A stretch of DNA of 53,911 bases from a bacterium (GCA_024231375.1 JAAEQP010001823.1:1-53911); one strand, 5' to 3'. Shown: positions 1 to 9,426, counted from the stretch's first letter. Program-made: numbers and translations. The notes: generated by a model not told the origin, from the letters alone.

Positions 1-2566
1 CTCCGCTATGCATCAGAGCCCCGTACACCGCTTCGGGGGTACCCACCGCCGCGGGACAGGCTTTGCTGGCCATGACGCCCGTCAACCACGTGGGCATGCT
101 GTCGATCATGGGCATGAAGAGGTGCGTCAGGGGATCGCGGCCACTCCGATGCCGCTTCAGCAACGCATGCACATGGGCTGCGGCAACCTTGCTCGGGAAA
201 CACGGATCGATTCGACCGAGTCCGAGCCCGTCTTCAATGAGTCGCGGGGCGGTGAACCCGGACCAAATCAGATTCTCGCCCGGTACGCCGAGGTGTTGGA
301 AGAACCCGCTGAAGAAGGGTGCGAGCCCGTAGAAGTCGAGAATCTGAGGCATCCCGATTCGCAAACCCTCGCGTGTCGCGGCCACGCGTTTCGACGCGAA
401 CCGGCGAGCCGGGCGGCTCACGACCTGAGGCAAAGCAACCGGCTTGAATGCGTCCCGAGCAGCCCGCCGGGAAAGGTTTGATGCCGGCGTTTCCGCGGAC
501 GAAACGGCGCTCAAGAGCCCGCGCCCGTCCTCGCCGGATTCACACGCGCCAGCCATGATTCGCCGGACCGGACCGTCCGGGGTGATCAGTTCGATGAAGG
601 TACGCACGCACGCGTTTCCGCATCCCGTGCAACGGACCGAGTCATCGCGGCGGCTCTGGTGCCGTAGCGTAGCGGCGGCGTCGAACCCGATAAACGAGGA
701 AGCGCGCCACGGGGCGTCCATGCCGTCCAGGAGTTCGAGAGCGCAGCCGACGGCGCCTGCTTCGCCACAATGGGGATGCACGATGATTTGGGGGAAAATG
801 CCCGTCCGTTTGAATTGCCGCTGGATGTAGTCGACTTGCGCCTTGACGGCGGCAAGGTTGCGTTGCGTGCCCCCCTGGAGCACGAAGGTGCGTCCGAGTC
901 GTGGCAGATCGGGTGTCCTGCAGACATGAAGCCACACGTTCTTAGGCAGCACGGCGGCAAGACCCGCCAGAATCTCAGCAGGCCCCCACCCGTCCCGCTG
1001 GAAGGCCACCCGCTCCGATTGCAGGAACACGGCGCAGCCGTGCTGAAACTCAGGCATAGCGGCGGCTCTGAAGGCGTGGTCGGCGTAGTCTTCCGGCACA
1101 ATGCCCAGCGATTCGGCGGAGGCTTGCAGGAAATGGCCCGTGCCGGCGCAGCACTGCGAGTTCAACCGAAAATCATGCACGGCGCCATCATCCACCAGCA
1201 TCACTTTGATGTCTTGGCCGCCAAGGTCGCAGATGACGTCCGCGTCGGGTTGTACGCGCAAGCCGCCGGCGGCATGGGCCGCTGTCTCCACCAACACCCG
1301 GTCCGCGCCGAACACTTGGGCGAACAGGTCCTTGGCATAGCCCGTGACCGCCAACCCTGCCACACGCGGGCGGGAGATTGAGGTCTCAAGCCGCGACCGC
1401 AGGTCGGCAAGCACGGCTTGGGCGTCGTCAATGGGGTCGGCTTGGTTCAGGCGGTACGCCTTGGCGACAACGTCGCCGTGGACATCCAGCGCCACAGCCT
1501 TCACGCTCGTTGAACCCGCGTCGATGCCGATGATGACGGGGTCGCCATCCTCGACGACAGACAAGGCCGGTACGACGGGCGGATAGGCATGCCTGAAGGC
1601 GGCAAGGTCGTCCGGGTCGGACCCAAGACCGGGTATACCACGACGCGATTCGGTACCCGAGTGGCGTGAAATTGCCGAGTATCGGTCCAGGTCAAGACCG
1701 GCGTTCTCCTCACCCGGCTCCGTCCTTCCGCGCAAGTGCTCCACGGCCCCGAAGGCCGCATAGAACTCGGCGTCTTCGGGCACGGCGACAAGCGCGGTCC
1801 GCGACGTATCCGGAACTTGCACGCCCCGGTCGGTCCAGAGCGCGGGCAGTGCGCGCCGCCACGCCTCCGCCAAGCCGGGAAGATGACGGTGCGGCCCACC
1901 CAGAAGCACGACCGGCGGATGTAGGGCGTGTCCGCGCGCAAGCACTGCCAGATTTTGCCGTACAATCGCGGAAAAGAGCGACGCCATCAAGTCAGTATCG
2001 GGAACCCCTTGACGGTGCAGACTCACAACATCGGATTCGGCGAAGACGCCGCACTTCGCGGATACGGGATGGATGTGGCCCGCCGCGTAGTCCTCGCAGG
2101 ACAGGGATCGCGGGTCCATGCCGAGCCTTCCGGCAACGTGGTCGATGACAACCCCCGTGCCGCCAGCACATCGGTCGTTCATTGAAACCGTGCGCAGGCC
2201 GCGCCCAGTAGGCAATCCATCCCCCATCACGATGGCCTTGGCGTCTTCACCGCCCAGTTCGACGACGGTTCGCGCTTCGGGATTCCGGGCTTGCACGGCA
2301 AGCGACACGGCCCACACTTCCTGAATGTGGTCGACGCCGAGCAGGTCCGCTGTCGGGGCCGCGCCCGAGCCGGTTGCGCATAGATGAATCGGTCTGCCAT
2401 TGTTCCGACCGGCGAGCGCTACGAGCGCGTGGTGTGCCACATCGGCGGGCCGGGCGCGGTGCCGTTCGTAGCTCTTCCACACGGTCTCACCCGAGCCAGA
2501 GTCGACCGCGACCAGTTTCACGGTGGTGCTGCCGATATCGAGTCCCGCCAGAAGCGCATCCTTCAT
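1..2566 (-). CDS. Tandem BadF/BcrA-type acyl-CoA dehydratase activase with DUF2229 start (3' partial)
   Basis: The frame is open from an ATG at 2566 (ATGA overlap with the upstream gene's stop) to the left edge, about 855 codons. Two ASKHA ATPase domains are visible. The first (about 1-320) has GLDIGSTTVKLVAV, ELGGEDAK, the Fe-S cysteine in MNDRCAGGTG and a second one in SAKCGVF. The second (about 345-610) has GIDAGSTS, DLGGQDIK, NSQCCAGTG and HGCAVFLQSE. A DUF2229-like region starts near residue 733 (RIGMPQILDFYGLAPFF). In this family an Fe-S activase uses ATP to push an electron into a 2-hydroxyacyl-CoA or benzoyl-CoA dehydratase/reductase. The natural partner is the overlapping gene upstream. 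The substrate is unknown. Confidence 0.9.
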   Translation of the reverse strand, partial: MKDALLAGLDIGSTTVKLVAVDSGSGETVWKSYERHRARPADVAHHALVALAGRNNGRPIHLCATGSGAAPTADLLGVDHIQEVWAVSLAVQARNPEARTVVELGGEDAKAIVMGDGLPTGRGLRTVSMNDRCAGGTGVVIDHVAGRLGMDPRSLSCEDYAAGHIHPVSAKCGVFAESDVVSLHRQGVPDTDLMASLFSAIVRQNLAVLARGHALHPPVVLLGGPHRHLPGLAEAWRRALPALWTDRGVQVPDTSRTALVAVPEDAEFYAAFGAVEHLRGRTEPGEENAGLDLDRYSAISRHSGTESRRGIPGLGSDPDDLAAFRHAYPPVVPALSVVEDGDPVIIGIDAGSTSVKAVALDVHGDVVAKAYRLNQADPIDDAQAVLADLRSRLETSISRPRVAGLAVTGYAKDLFAQVFGADRVLVETAAHAAGGLRVQPDADVICDLGGQDIKVMLVDDGAVHDFRLNSQCCAGTGHFLQASAESLGIVPEDYADHAFRAAAMPEFQHGCAVFLQSERVAFQRDGWGPAEILAGLAAVLPKNVWLHVCRTPDLPRLGRTFVLQGGTQRNLAAVKAQVDYIQRQFKRTGIFPQIIVHPHCGEAGAVGCALELLDGMDAPWRASSFIGFDAAATLRHQSRRDDSVRCTGCGNACVRTFIELITPDGPVRRIMAGACESGEDGRGLLSAVSSAETPASNLSRRAARDAFKPVALPQVVSRPARRFASKRVAATREGLRIGMPQILDFYGLAPFFSGFFQHLGVPGENLIWSGFTAPRLIEDGLGLGRIDPCFPSKVAAAHVHALLKRHRSGRDPLTHLFMPMIDSMPTWLTGVMASKACPAAVGTPEAVYGALMHSG

Positions 2567-4233
2567 GATGCACCCGCCTTGCCGCGCGTCGGGCGTCCCA
2601 TCAGGGTGCCCACGTGCAGCACGAAGTTGGCAGCGGTGCCTACCACGCCGGGCGTCCGCGGGATGGTTTGCAGGGGACGGCGAAGTTCCGGGTGAGCCGC
2701 ACAGAACCGGCGCACCTCCTCCAGACGATGCCCGCACTGGTTCAGACACCGCTGGAATTCGTCGCCGGTCCGTTCCCGCGCTTCAGCCAGTATCATCTGG
2801 ATGCGCGACTGGGCGGCGGCTTCGCCGTCAACAGCCGTTTCGATGGGCAGGAACAACAGGTTGGGGTGCCGTTCGTAGACGCCAGCCATGGCGCCGTCGG
2901 ATTGGGTGGACGGCATACAGCCGAAGGGTTTGACGCTGAACACGGCATGGGCGCGGGCGTGCTCGACGGCATGAAGTGTCTTCGCGATCTCAAGATGCGC
3001 TTCTCCGCCGCCATACCGGGGACTGAAGAAGGGACGAGCCAGGCGTTCCAAGGCGTCCTGATCGTGGTAGCCGGGCACAACGCCCCCGAAGGCGGCCCTT
3101 GCACGGGCGTAGGCCCTGCCGAGAATGCGGCTCGCGAACGCCAGTTGCCCCCGCCGAAGCCACGCGGACAGGCGGGATGTCCCGGGCAAGCCCTGACGGT
3201 CAATCAACTGTCCCCGCGCGTAGGCGAAGAGATACTGGAACCACTCGGTCATCGGATCGGGAAGGACTTCCGCGCCTTGGGATTCCAGAAAACTGAACAG
3301 GCGGTAGTTGCCGTCACCCTCGGTCATCTGGGCCCAGAACTCGCCCACCACGGCGCACACCGGTTTCGCAACGGCGAGGTCGACATCCACCTCGGCATCA
3401 ATGATGCGGGCGCACTCCCGCAACACCCCGCCGAAGCGGTCGTTGACGAGGAGGCCGACAAACTCGGCCGTATCGTGCGGGTCGCTTCGTGTCGCCAAGG
3501 CGATCAACCGGGAGACGACACGGCTGCCGAGAGAAGGAACGCGCGGCCTGCGCATGGATTCCGCGAGACGCTCTACGCACGTGTCCACAGCGGCATCGCC
3601 GGACCCCGCCACGGTTTCGTACGGCCGGATGCGGCAAGCGAGTGTGTTCAGGATGTCGCTGAGCAAGGCCGCTTCGGTGAGGCGAAGAACGAACCGGACG
3701 TTGGCATCCAGCACCGTTCCTTCGGTATCGCTGGACGACCCCACAGCCTGCTGGAAGGTCAGTACCCGGAACCCTTCGAAACCCGCGTTGCGCAAGGCGA
3801 GACGGTACTCGGACTCATAAGCGCCGAACCGGCACGGTCCGCAGGCGCCCGCTGTGACAAACACGTAGTCGGCGAGGATCTGGCCCCGCGAAACGCCTTC
3901 ATCACACAGCCTCCGCAGGAAGTTAATCAACGTTCCGCCGACAAAATGGGCGGGATTGCACATGGCCGCCGTGCCGTGCTCACGGCCCACGCGGGCGTCC
4001 TGGGCCGTCGGGACGGGCAACGCGTGCGCCCGGTATCCGAGGGATTCGAGGGCCGCGACCGTCAGGGTTTGCTGCCTGCGCGGGAGACCGCCGAATAAAA
4101 GGGTTACCTGTTGGCGTTTATCTGCTTGGGAGGGCTTGTGTTCCGCCCGAACGCGGTGCTGCAGCGACACACCTCCGGCGGTAGTGCCGGGCATGCGGAG
4201 TCGCTCGCTTTCAGCTATGCGTGTGGTTCCCAT
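2563..4233 (-). CDS. 2-hydroxyacyl-CoA dehydratase-like subunit (activase-associated)
   Basis: A 556-residue cytoplasmic protein. Sequence landmarks match the C-terminal part of large fused activase/dehydratase proteins: AMCNPAHFVGGTLINFLRR, FVTAGACGPCRFGAYESEYR, EFWAQMTEGDGNYRLF, then FSVKPFGCMPS and PIETAVDGEAAAQSRIQM. The cysteines in CNP, CGPC and GCMPS are candidate Fe-S ligands. In many bacteria this part is fused to the tandem ATPases; here it is a separate, upstream gene that overlaps the activase start by 4 bp, so the two are surely co-translated. The ATG at 4233 has GGAG only one base before it, so the true start could be a little downstream (for example residue 14). Confidence 0.85.
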   Translation of the reverse strand: MGTTRIAESERLRMPGTTAGGVSLQHRVRAEHKPSQADKRQQVTLLFGGLPRRQQTLTVAALESLGYRAHALPVPTAQDARVGREHGTAAMCNPAHFVGGTLINFLRRLCDEGVSRGQILADYVFVTAGACGPCRFGAYESEYRLALRNAGFEGFRVLTFQQAVGSSSDTEGTVLDANVRFVLRLTEAALLSDILNTLACRIRPYETVAGSGDAAVDTCVERLAESMRRPRVPSLGSRVVSRLIALATRSDPHDTAEFVGLLVNDRFGGVLRECARIIDAEVDVDLAVAKPVCAVVGEFWAQMTEGDGNYRLFSFLESQGAEVLPDPMTEWFQYLFAYARGQLIDRQGLPGTSRLSAWLRRGQLAFASRILGRAYARARAAFGGVVPGYHDQDALERLARPFFSPRYGGGEAHLEIAKTLHAVEHARAHAVFSVKPFGCMPSTQSDGAMAGVYERHPNLLFLPIETAVDGEAAAQSRIQMILAEARERTGDEFQRCLNQCGHRLEEVRRFCAAHPELRRPLQTIPRTPGVVGTAANFVLHVGTLMGRPTRGKAGAS

Positions 4234-4333
4234 GCTCCCCCAGCGGCGTGTTGCCGTTGCGTGGCCACTTTACCATACGGCGTCCGCATGCACACGCGGC
4301 TCGACACGCACCTTGCCCACGCGACCCGGCACG

Positions 4334-4355
4334 CGCAGGGCGCACGCGCCCTGCG
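4334..4355. repeat. 22-bp GC palindrome in divergent intergenic region
   Basis: Arms cgcagggcgc and gcgccctgcg match perfectly around a 2-base centre. It sits in the 236-bp gap between the divergent dehydratase-like and cytochrome-maturation operons. Neighbouring bases hold further gcggacgc copies. It could be an operator or a hairpin; nothing decides between them. Confidence 0.5.
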
Positions 4356-4385
4356 GACGCGCCTTGCGGACGCACCCGGTGCGCG

Positions 4386-4415
4386 TTGACAGCCGCCGCT
4401 GCAACTACGTAAGCT
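4386..4415 (+). promoter_or_regulatory. Candidate sigma-70 promoter for the ccs operon
   Basis: A perfect -35 box TTGACA (4386-4391) is followed after 18 bp by a weak TAAGCT (4410-4415). It lies about 55 bp upstream of the lipoprotein start at 4470. The -35 is convincing and the -10 is not. Confidence 0.4.
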
Positions 4416-4469
4416 ATGCTTTCGCTTGAAGAGGATTTTGCCCGGCACTACGTAGGGAACGAACACACC

Positions 4470-5159
4470 ATGAATCGTACGCCATTTCAGTCAATACTGT
4501 CGCTTTGCACCGTCGCGGTGTGCTGCGCCCTGACGGCGCTGTCCTGCACGGACGGGGACCAGACCAGCGAGATCGAGGAAGTGCGCACCGTCGACACGCC
4601 GCGGCAACCTGCCCAACCCGACGCCACCAGCGCGCAGCGGTTCGGTCAGGAGCCCATGACGGAGGCGAACGCTCAACCCGCTGCCGCGCAACCCGCCATG
4701 CCCGCACCCAGTGCCTCTTACGCCTGGGACACCCCGGCCGGATGGACGCAAGGCCCCGAACGCATGATGCGCCTTGTGACCTTCCAGGTGGACGAATCGG
4801 GTGACACGGAATGTTACGTGAGCGTGCTCGCCAGCGCTGCCGGAGGCCTGGAAGCCAACGTCGCGCGATGGTACCGGCAGATGGGGCAGGAAGCGCCCGT
4901 GCCCGAAGCGCTGGCCGAGTTGCCGGTCGTCGACATTCTCGGCAAGCCGTCACCCTACGTCCTGGTGAAGGGAACGTACACGGCCATGGCCAGTGCGCCC
5001 ATGTACGAATACGCGATGCTCGGGGCCGTGTGCGAACAACCCGACAGCGAAAGCGTGTTTGTGAAGATGGTGGGACCCGAGGCCGTCGTCGAAGCCCAGA
5101 AAGATGCGTTCCTCGCACTGTGTGCTTCGCTTCGTGTGGCGGAGGCGCCCGCCCAATGA
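4470..5159 (+). CDS. Putative lipoprotein in cytochrome c maturation operon
   Basis: A 230-residue protein of unknown function. I chose the ATG at 4470 over an in-frame ATG at 4416 because it directly precedes a lipoprotein-like signal (hydrophobic run ending LTALSC, Cys about residue 26) and has tagggaa upstream. A Pro/Gln/Ala-rich linker (about 35-75) leads to a folded domain with SASYAWDTPAGW and YVSVLASAAGGLEANVARWY, then a C-terminal helix. It is probably anchored at the membrane facing the periplasm. Its stop overlaps the resB start by 3 bp, so it is translationally coupled to the cytochrome c system II genes. A role in that system is inference from position only. Confidence 0.75.
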   Translation: MNRTPFQSILSLCTVAVCCALTALSCTDGDQTSEIEEVRTVDTPRQPAQPDATSAQRFGQEPMTEANAQPAAAQPAMPAPSASYAWDTPAGWTQGPERMMRLVTFQVDESGDTECYVSVLASAAGGLEANVARWYRQMGQEAPVPEALAELPVVDILGKPSPYVLVKGTYTAMASAPMYEYAMLGAVCEQPDSESVFVKMVGPEAVVEAQKDAFLALCASLRVAEAPAQ

Positions 5160-6325
5160 AGCGCCTCTTCACACTGCTCTTCAACACGTTTGCATCGTAT
5201 TGGCTGTCGTGCATGCTGTTCCTGTTTCTGTTGCTCCTGACCTTCCTGGGCACAGTCGAGCAGATGAATATGGGCCTGTTCGACGTTCAGCGGAAATACT
5301 TCGCGTCGCTGTTCCTGGTCCACGATCTGTTTGGCGCCATCCCCATCCTGCTTCCCGGCGTGTACCTTCTGCTGGTGTTGCTCTTCGTCAACCTCATCTG
5401 CGGCGGCATCGTCCGTGCACGGAAGGGATGGGGATTCGCCGGCGTACTGACGGTTCACGCTGGCATCGGACTCCTGCTATTCGGAGGGTTCGTGAAGTTC
5501 CAGGTCGCCGAAAGCGGGCATCTGACGATGTTTGAGGGAGACCAGACCGCCGAATTCCAGAGCTACTACGACTGGGAAATCGCGATTGCCTCCATGCCGG
5601 ATGAGGGCGCCATCACGGAATACATCATTCCCGGCGCCAACTTCGTCCATCTGGCGGCCGGGAGCCGGGCAACCTTCACGCATCCGTCAATGCCGCTCGA
5701 TCTCACGGTGTCAGGATACGCGCGGAACGCGTTTCCCAACCAGGCCAGCTCGCTGGTGGCCGGCGACGTGCGGGTCGCCGATGGGTTCTACCTTGAAGCC
5801 CTTGAACCAGCCAAGGACGCCGAACAGAACATCCCAGGCGCGTACGTGGAGGTGAGCGAGACGTCGTCCGGCGCCACGCGCGATGCCATCTTGTGGGGAC
5901 AGCAACGGTTCCCGTGGTGCGTTCCGATTGAGGGCGCCAACTGGACCGTCGACCTCCGCAAGAAACGCACGCCCATCCCCTTCACGATTGCGCTGAAGAA
6001 GTTCACGCGGGAACTGCATCCGCGCACAAGCATCCCCAAGGTGTTCATGAGCGAAGTCGTGAAGATTGAGGACGGCATCAGCCAAGACGTCACCATCAGC
6101 ATGAACGCGCCCTTGCGTCACAAAGGCTACACCTTCTACCAGGCGTCGTGGGGACCGCCCAATGCGGGTCCGCGCGACCGGCTCTACTCGACCCTGGCCG
6201 TGGTCAAAGACCCGGCGGAACGGGTGCCGCTCTACGCGAGCCTTGTGGTCACGGCAGGCCTGCTCCTGCATTTCGCCATCCGGCTGGTGGCTTATCTCCG
6301 AGCGGAACACGGAAAGTCAGCATGA
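5156..6325 (+). CDS. resB: ResB-like cytochrome c biogenesis membrane protein
   Basis: A 389-residue integral membrane protein. Three N-terminal membrane helices lie near 14-33, 65-85 and 92-110, a large periplasmic domain follows, and a last helix lies near 357-380. Typical ResB/Ccs1 elements are FLGTVEQ after helix 1, a His in the third helix (LTVHAGIGLLLFGG), the TFYQASWGP segment before the last helix, and a His within it (LLLHFAIRL). In system II maturation ResB and CcsA carry heme across the membrane and ligate it to apocytochrome c. The ATG at 5156 overlaps the upstream stop, and its own stop overlaps the ccsA start at 6322. Confidence 0.9.
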   Translation: MKRLFTLLFNTFASYWLSCMLFLFLLLLTFLGTVEQMNMGLFDVQRKYFASLFLVHDLFGAIPILLPGVYLLLVLLFVNLICGGIVRARKGWGFAGVLTVHAGIGLLLFGGFVKFQVAESGHLTMFEGDQTAEFQSYYDWEIAIASMPDEGAITEYIIPGANFVHLAAGSRATFTHPSMPLDLTVSGYARNAFPNQASSLVAGDVRVADGFYLEALEPAKDAEQNIPGAYVEVSETSSGATRDAILWGQQRFPWCVPIEGANWTVDLRKKRTPIPFTIALKKFTRELHPRTSIPKVFMSEVVKIEDGISQDVTISMNAPLRHKGYTFYQASWGPPNAGPRDRLYSTLAVVKDPAERVPLYASLVVTAGLLLHFAIRLVAYLRAEHGKSA

Positions 6326-8415
6326 AACACGCGCCCTTCATACATACCATCGTCTCTCTGGCCCTTATCGCCTTCGTGATGGGCGCGGCGCCTGCCTGGG
6401 GCGACAATCCGCCCGAGCAAGCCCCGGCGTGGGCCGACGATGTAATCCAGACATTCGAAAGGCTTCCCGTGCAAGACGAGGGCCGCGTGAAGCCGCTGAG
6501 CACATATGCCGCCTTCAAACTCTTGAAGTTCAACGGCAAACGGAAATGCGCGACCCGCGACGACGTGTCGGCCAGCCCCATCAAACGCATGATCGACAGC
6601 ATGGGCGCGTCGGACGGCGAGCCCAAGGGCCGCATGCTAACGCCGACGGAGTGGGTGCTTGACTGCCTGTTCTATCCCCAGGTGACTGTCCATTACGAAG
6701 TGTTCCTCATCGAGAACACGGAAGACCTGGACGCCATCAACGTATCGCGGGCAGACAAGAAGAAGCGCGACCGCTACTCCTACGCGGAGTTGGCGCCGGG
6801 GCGCGACCGGTTGATGGAGTTGGGACAACAGTACGCGGCGATTCCGCAGAAAGAACGGACCTATTCCCAGGCCCAACTCGCCAATCTGGCCACGAACGTC
6901 ATGGAGTTCGAGGGGCTTATTCACTACTTCGACTTCGCACGCCACGCCTATCCCGTGGACTCCGGGAGCATCCCGGGCGACATCGAGAACCGGTTCAGCA
7001 GCATTCTCGCGAACGCGCACCTTCTGCGCGTGGCACTGACCGTGCTCGAACACGGCGCGGACAGTCTGGACCAGATGATGGAGCCTGAGGAAGCGGCCAA
7101 GTTTCGCGAACTGCTGCCCGACGCCCTGGAATCCATGGACCCCGCCGCCCGGAAAGCCGGACTCGACGCACTCAAGGGATTGCTCAACGAGGTGGACGGC
7201 ATGGGATCGTGGGCGAGCGCACTGGCGCTCCTGCCCCCGCCCGAGGGCGCTGGCGAGATCGCCCCGTGGTTGACGCCCGGCGACATGGTGTCCCTCGCCT
7301 TCTTTTCCGAAGCCCCCATCGACAGCGCTATCGCGAGCTTGCGTCTGTTGGAAGAGTTGCCACGTAGCGCAAGCGACCCCGCGGCCTTCGCGGGCAGCCT
7401 TGCCCAGTTCAGTTCCAGCGTTACCGCGGCGGCCTCGCGACGCAACGAGCTCGGGACTGTTGGAATGGAGGTGACCTTCTACAATGCCAAGCTCTTCTAT
7501 CGGAGTCTGGTGCTGTACCTTGTTTGCTTCCTGCTCGTGGCGGTGGTGTGGATGCGGCCCAAGAGCCGGAAACTGTATTTGGCCGCGCTCTACGGACTGA
7601 TGATTCCGACTGCCTTGCTCGCCGTGGGCATCACCTTGCGGTGCATCATCCGCGGCCGTCCGCCCGTCACGACGCTGTACGAGACCATCCTGTTCACGAC
7701 CGCGACGGCCGTAGCGGTGTCGTTGTTCATGGAGTTCGTGAACCGGCAACGGATCGCGCTCTCCCTCGCCGCCATCCTCGGTGCGGTCGGCATGTTCCTC
7801 GCCAACAAGTACGAAGTGCGCGAGGGCGTGGACACCATGCCTAGCATGGTGGCCGTGCTCGACACCAATTTCTGGCTGTCCACCCACGTCACCACCATCA
7901 TCATCGGCTACGCGGCCGGGCTGTTGGCCGGCGCCATGGGACACGTGTACATCCTTGGCCGGTTGATCGGATTTCGCAAGGAGGACAAAGCCTTCTACCG
8001 GAATGTTGCCCGCATGACCTACGGCGTGCTGTGTTTCGGTCTTGCCTTCACGACCATCGGCACCGTGTTCGGCGGCATCTGGGCTGCCGAGAGCTGGGGC
8101 CGGTTCTGGGGCTGGGACCCCAAGGAAAACGGCGCGCTCATGATCGTGCTCTGGATGCTGGCCGTGTTGCACGCACGACTCGGTGGCCACATCCGGGACT
8201 TGGGCGTATGCATCTCGGCAGTGATTTGCGGCATGATCGTCACCTTCTCGTGGTGGGGCATCAACCTGCTCGGCGTGGGCCTCCACACCTACGGGTTCAC
8301 CAGCGGTATCCTGCGGGCGCTCATCGTCTTCTTCTCGATACAGGGCGCTGTCCTGCTGATGGGCGGCCTGGTGTGGCTGCGGGATCGCGGGGCAAACCCG
8401 CGAGCAAAGGCATAG
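6322..8415 (+). CDS. ccsA: CcsA/ResC-like cytochrome c assembly protein with long periplasmic N-domain
   Basis: 697 residues. A signal/anchor (residues 1-28, ending AWG) is followed by about 360 residues outside the membrane that open with LPVQDEGRVKPLSTYA. Then comes a multi-helix CcsA domain from about residue 390. The heme-handling tryptophan-rich WWD motif is clear: WAAESWGRFWGWDPKE near residues 587-602, with conserved His in flanking helices (STHVTT, VLHARLGG). The ATG at 6322 overlaps the resB stop. The long N-terminal extension is more than a minimal CcsA of about 320 residues, and I associate it with Planctomycetota-type homologues (from memory). It forms the heme-transport half of system II with ResB. 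Confidence 0.92.
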   Translation: MKHAPFIHTIVSLALIAFVMGAAPAWGDNPPEQAPAWADDVIQTFERLPVQDEGRVKPLSTYAAFKLLKFNGKRKCATRDDVSASPIKRMIDSMGASDGEPKGRMLTPTEWVLDCLFYPQVTVHYEVFLIENTEDLDAINVSRADKKKRDRYSYAELAPGRDRLMELGQQYAAIPQKERTYSQAQLANLATNVMEFEGLIHYFDFARHAYPVDSGSIPGDIENRFSSILANAHLLRVALTVLEHGADSLDQMMEPEEAAKFRELLPDALESMDPAARKAGLDALKGLLNEVDGMGSWASALALLPPPEGAGEIAPWLTPGDMVSLAFFSEAPIDSAIASLRLLEELPRSASDPAAFAGSLAQFSSSVTAAASRRNELGTVGMEVTFYNAKLFYRSLVLYLVCFLLVAVVWMRPKSRKLYLAALYGLMIPTALLAVGITLRCIIRGRPPVTTLYETILFTTATAVAVSLFMEFVNRQRIALSLAAILGAVGMFLANKYEVREGVDTMPSMVAVLDTNFWLSTHVTTIIIGYAAGLLAGAMGHVYILGRLIGFRKEDKAFYRNVARMTYGVLCFGLAFTTIGTVFGGIWAAESWGRFWGWDPKENGALMIVLWMLAVLHARLGGHIRDLGVCISAVICGMIVTFSWWGINLLGVGLHTYGFTSGILRALIVFFSIQGAVLLMGGLVWLRDRGANPRAKA

Positions 8416-8451
8416 GGGTCTGAAGTATCCGGACTAGGAGCGGATGACGTC

Positions 8452-9312
8452 ATGGCGCCCGTCTACATCGCGGCGTACGACACGGAAAACCCCACGTGTC
8501 TTGACGGCGTTCGCCGCATTGTCGAAGTTCATGAGAACTATGACATGCCCGCCACTTTCTTCATGGTGGCGGGCCTTCTTGATTCCCAACGCGACGAGTA
8601 TGTGGCGTTGCTCCGTGACCATCCCCTCTTCGAGATCGCGTGCCACACTTACTCGCATGCAGTGCTCGTCGATACGCCCAGCTACGGGAAGGCCGTGCCG
8701 GTCGACGCGTATCATCGCGAACTGACGGAGAGCAAGCAGCGCTTGGAAGACGTCTTCGGATGCGAGGTAGCCGGTTTGCGGCCTGCCGTGGGTTGCCCGG
8801 ACGGTCTGGTCGCCCATCGCGAGGCACTGGACCACATTGCGGCCACCGGATACACCTACACGAGTTCGGCGCTCTGGGGTCCCCAGTTCTCGCTGCCCGC
8901 GCCCTTGCGATCACCCTTCGCCTATGCCGAACAAGGGCGCCCGGACCTGTGGGAGATTCCGTCCTGCGGGTGGCACGAAAACCTGCTCAAAGGCAACAAC
9001 AAGACCGGACCCTTGCTGCTGTGTCTGTTCCCGCCCGACATGCCCGAAGCGATTCCACCGGGACTCATCAACGCGCCGGAGGAAGAACTTCAGTACAACA
9101 ACCGCCCGTTTATCGACCGCGCGATTGCACAGGACGCATCCCACGTGACCCTCACATGGCACCCGTGGAGTCTGCACCGGTTTGACCCGGAAATGCGCAT
9201 GCTGGAGTTGACCTTCGACTACGTGTTGAAGCATGAACTGCCGGTGGCCACGTTCTCTGACTTGGCGGCGGAATGCCGGTCTGGATCGATTGAGAACGGG
9301 CAGGGCGGATAG
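8452..9312 (+). CDS. Polysaccharide deacetylase-fold (NodB-like) protein
   Basis: A 286-residue protein without a signal peptide, hence probably cytoplasmic. The NodB-homology fold shows an early acidic pair in AAYDTEN (about 9), FFMVAG, and the metal-binding H-x3-H in HTYSHA near residue 65. GLRPAVGCPDG follows, and late LTWHPWSL supplies a further His. Family members remove N- or O-acyl groups from glycans or act on other C-N bonds. The sequence does not tell the substrate. It starts 36 bp after ccsA but I see no functional tie to it. The C-terminal half is less typical of cell-wall deacetylases. Confidence 0.8.
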   Translation: MAPVYIAAYDTENPTCLDGVRRIVEVHENYDMPATFFMVAGLLDSQRDEYVALLRDHPLFEIACHTYSHAVLVDTPSYGKAVPVDAYHRELTESKQRLEDVFGCEVAGLRPAVGCPDGLVAHREALDHIAATGYTYTSSALWGPQFSLPAPLRSPFAYAEQGRPDLWEIPSCGWHENLLKGNNKTGPLLLCLFPPDMPEAIPPGLINAPEEELQYNNRPFIDRAIAQDASHVTLTWHPWSLHRFDPEMRMLELTFDYVLKHELPVATFSDLAAECRSGSIENGQGG

Positions 9313-9325
9313 TGGAATTGAAAAG

Positions 9326-9426
9326 GCCCCGCGGGGTTTGGTGCGGCCGGCAGCCTGGGTAGTGGGTCTGGACCTAATTCTTCCCAAGTGACGCGTGTGT
9401 GCCGGCCGCGCCAAGCCCCGCGGGGC
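9326..9426. repeat. 27-bp imperfect inverted repeat with 47-bp spacer
   Basis: The left arm (9326-9352) and right arm (9400-9426) are reverse complements except for two G/T-type differences. Each arm carries gccccgcgggg at the outer end and ccggc at the inner end. It lies between two genes that converge here. It could be a small mobile palindromic element or a bidirectional terminator, although no T-tract follows. No target duplication was seen. Confidence 0.6.

Noticed and set aside
2614..4098. Plus-strand frame opposite the dehydratase-like gene
   Set aside because: Antisense shadow of a gene with clear family motifs; no ribosome site.
6637..8286. Long minus-strand frame across ccsA
   Set aside because: It lies wholly within ccsA, which has a WWD motif and membrane helices. 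The antisense product is rich in His, Gly and Arg without recognisable domains.
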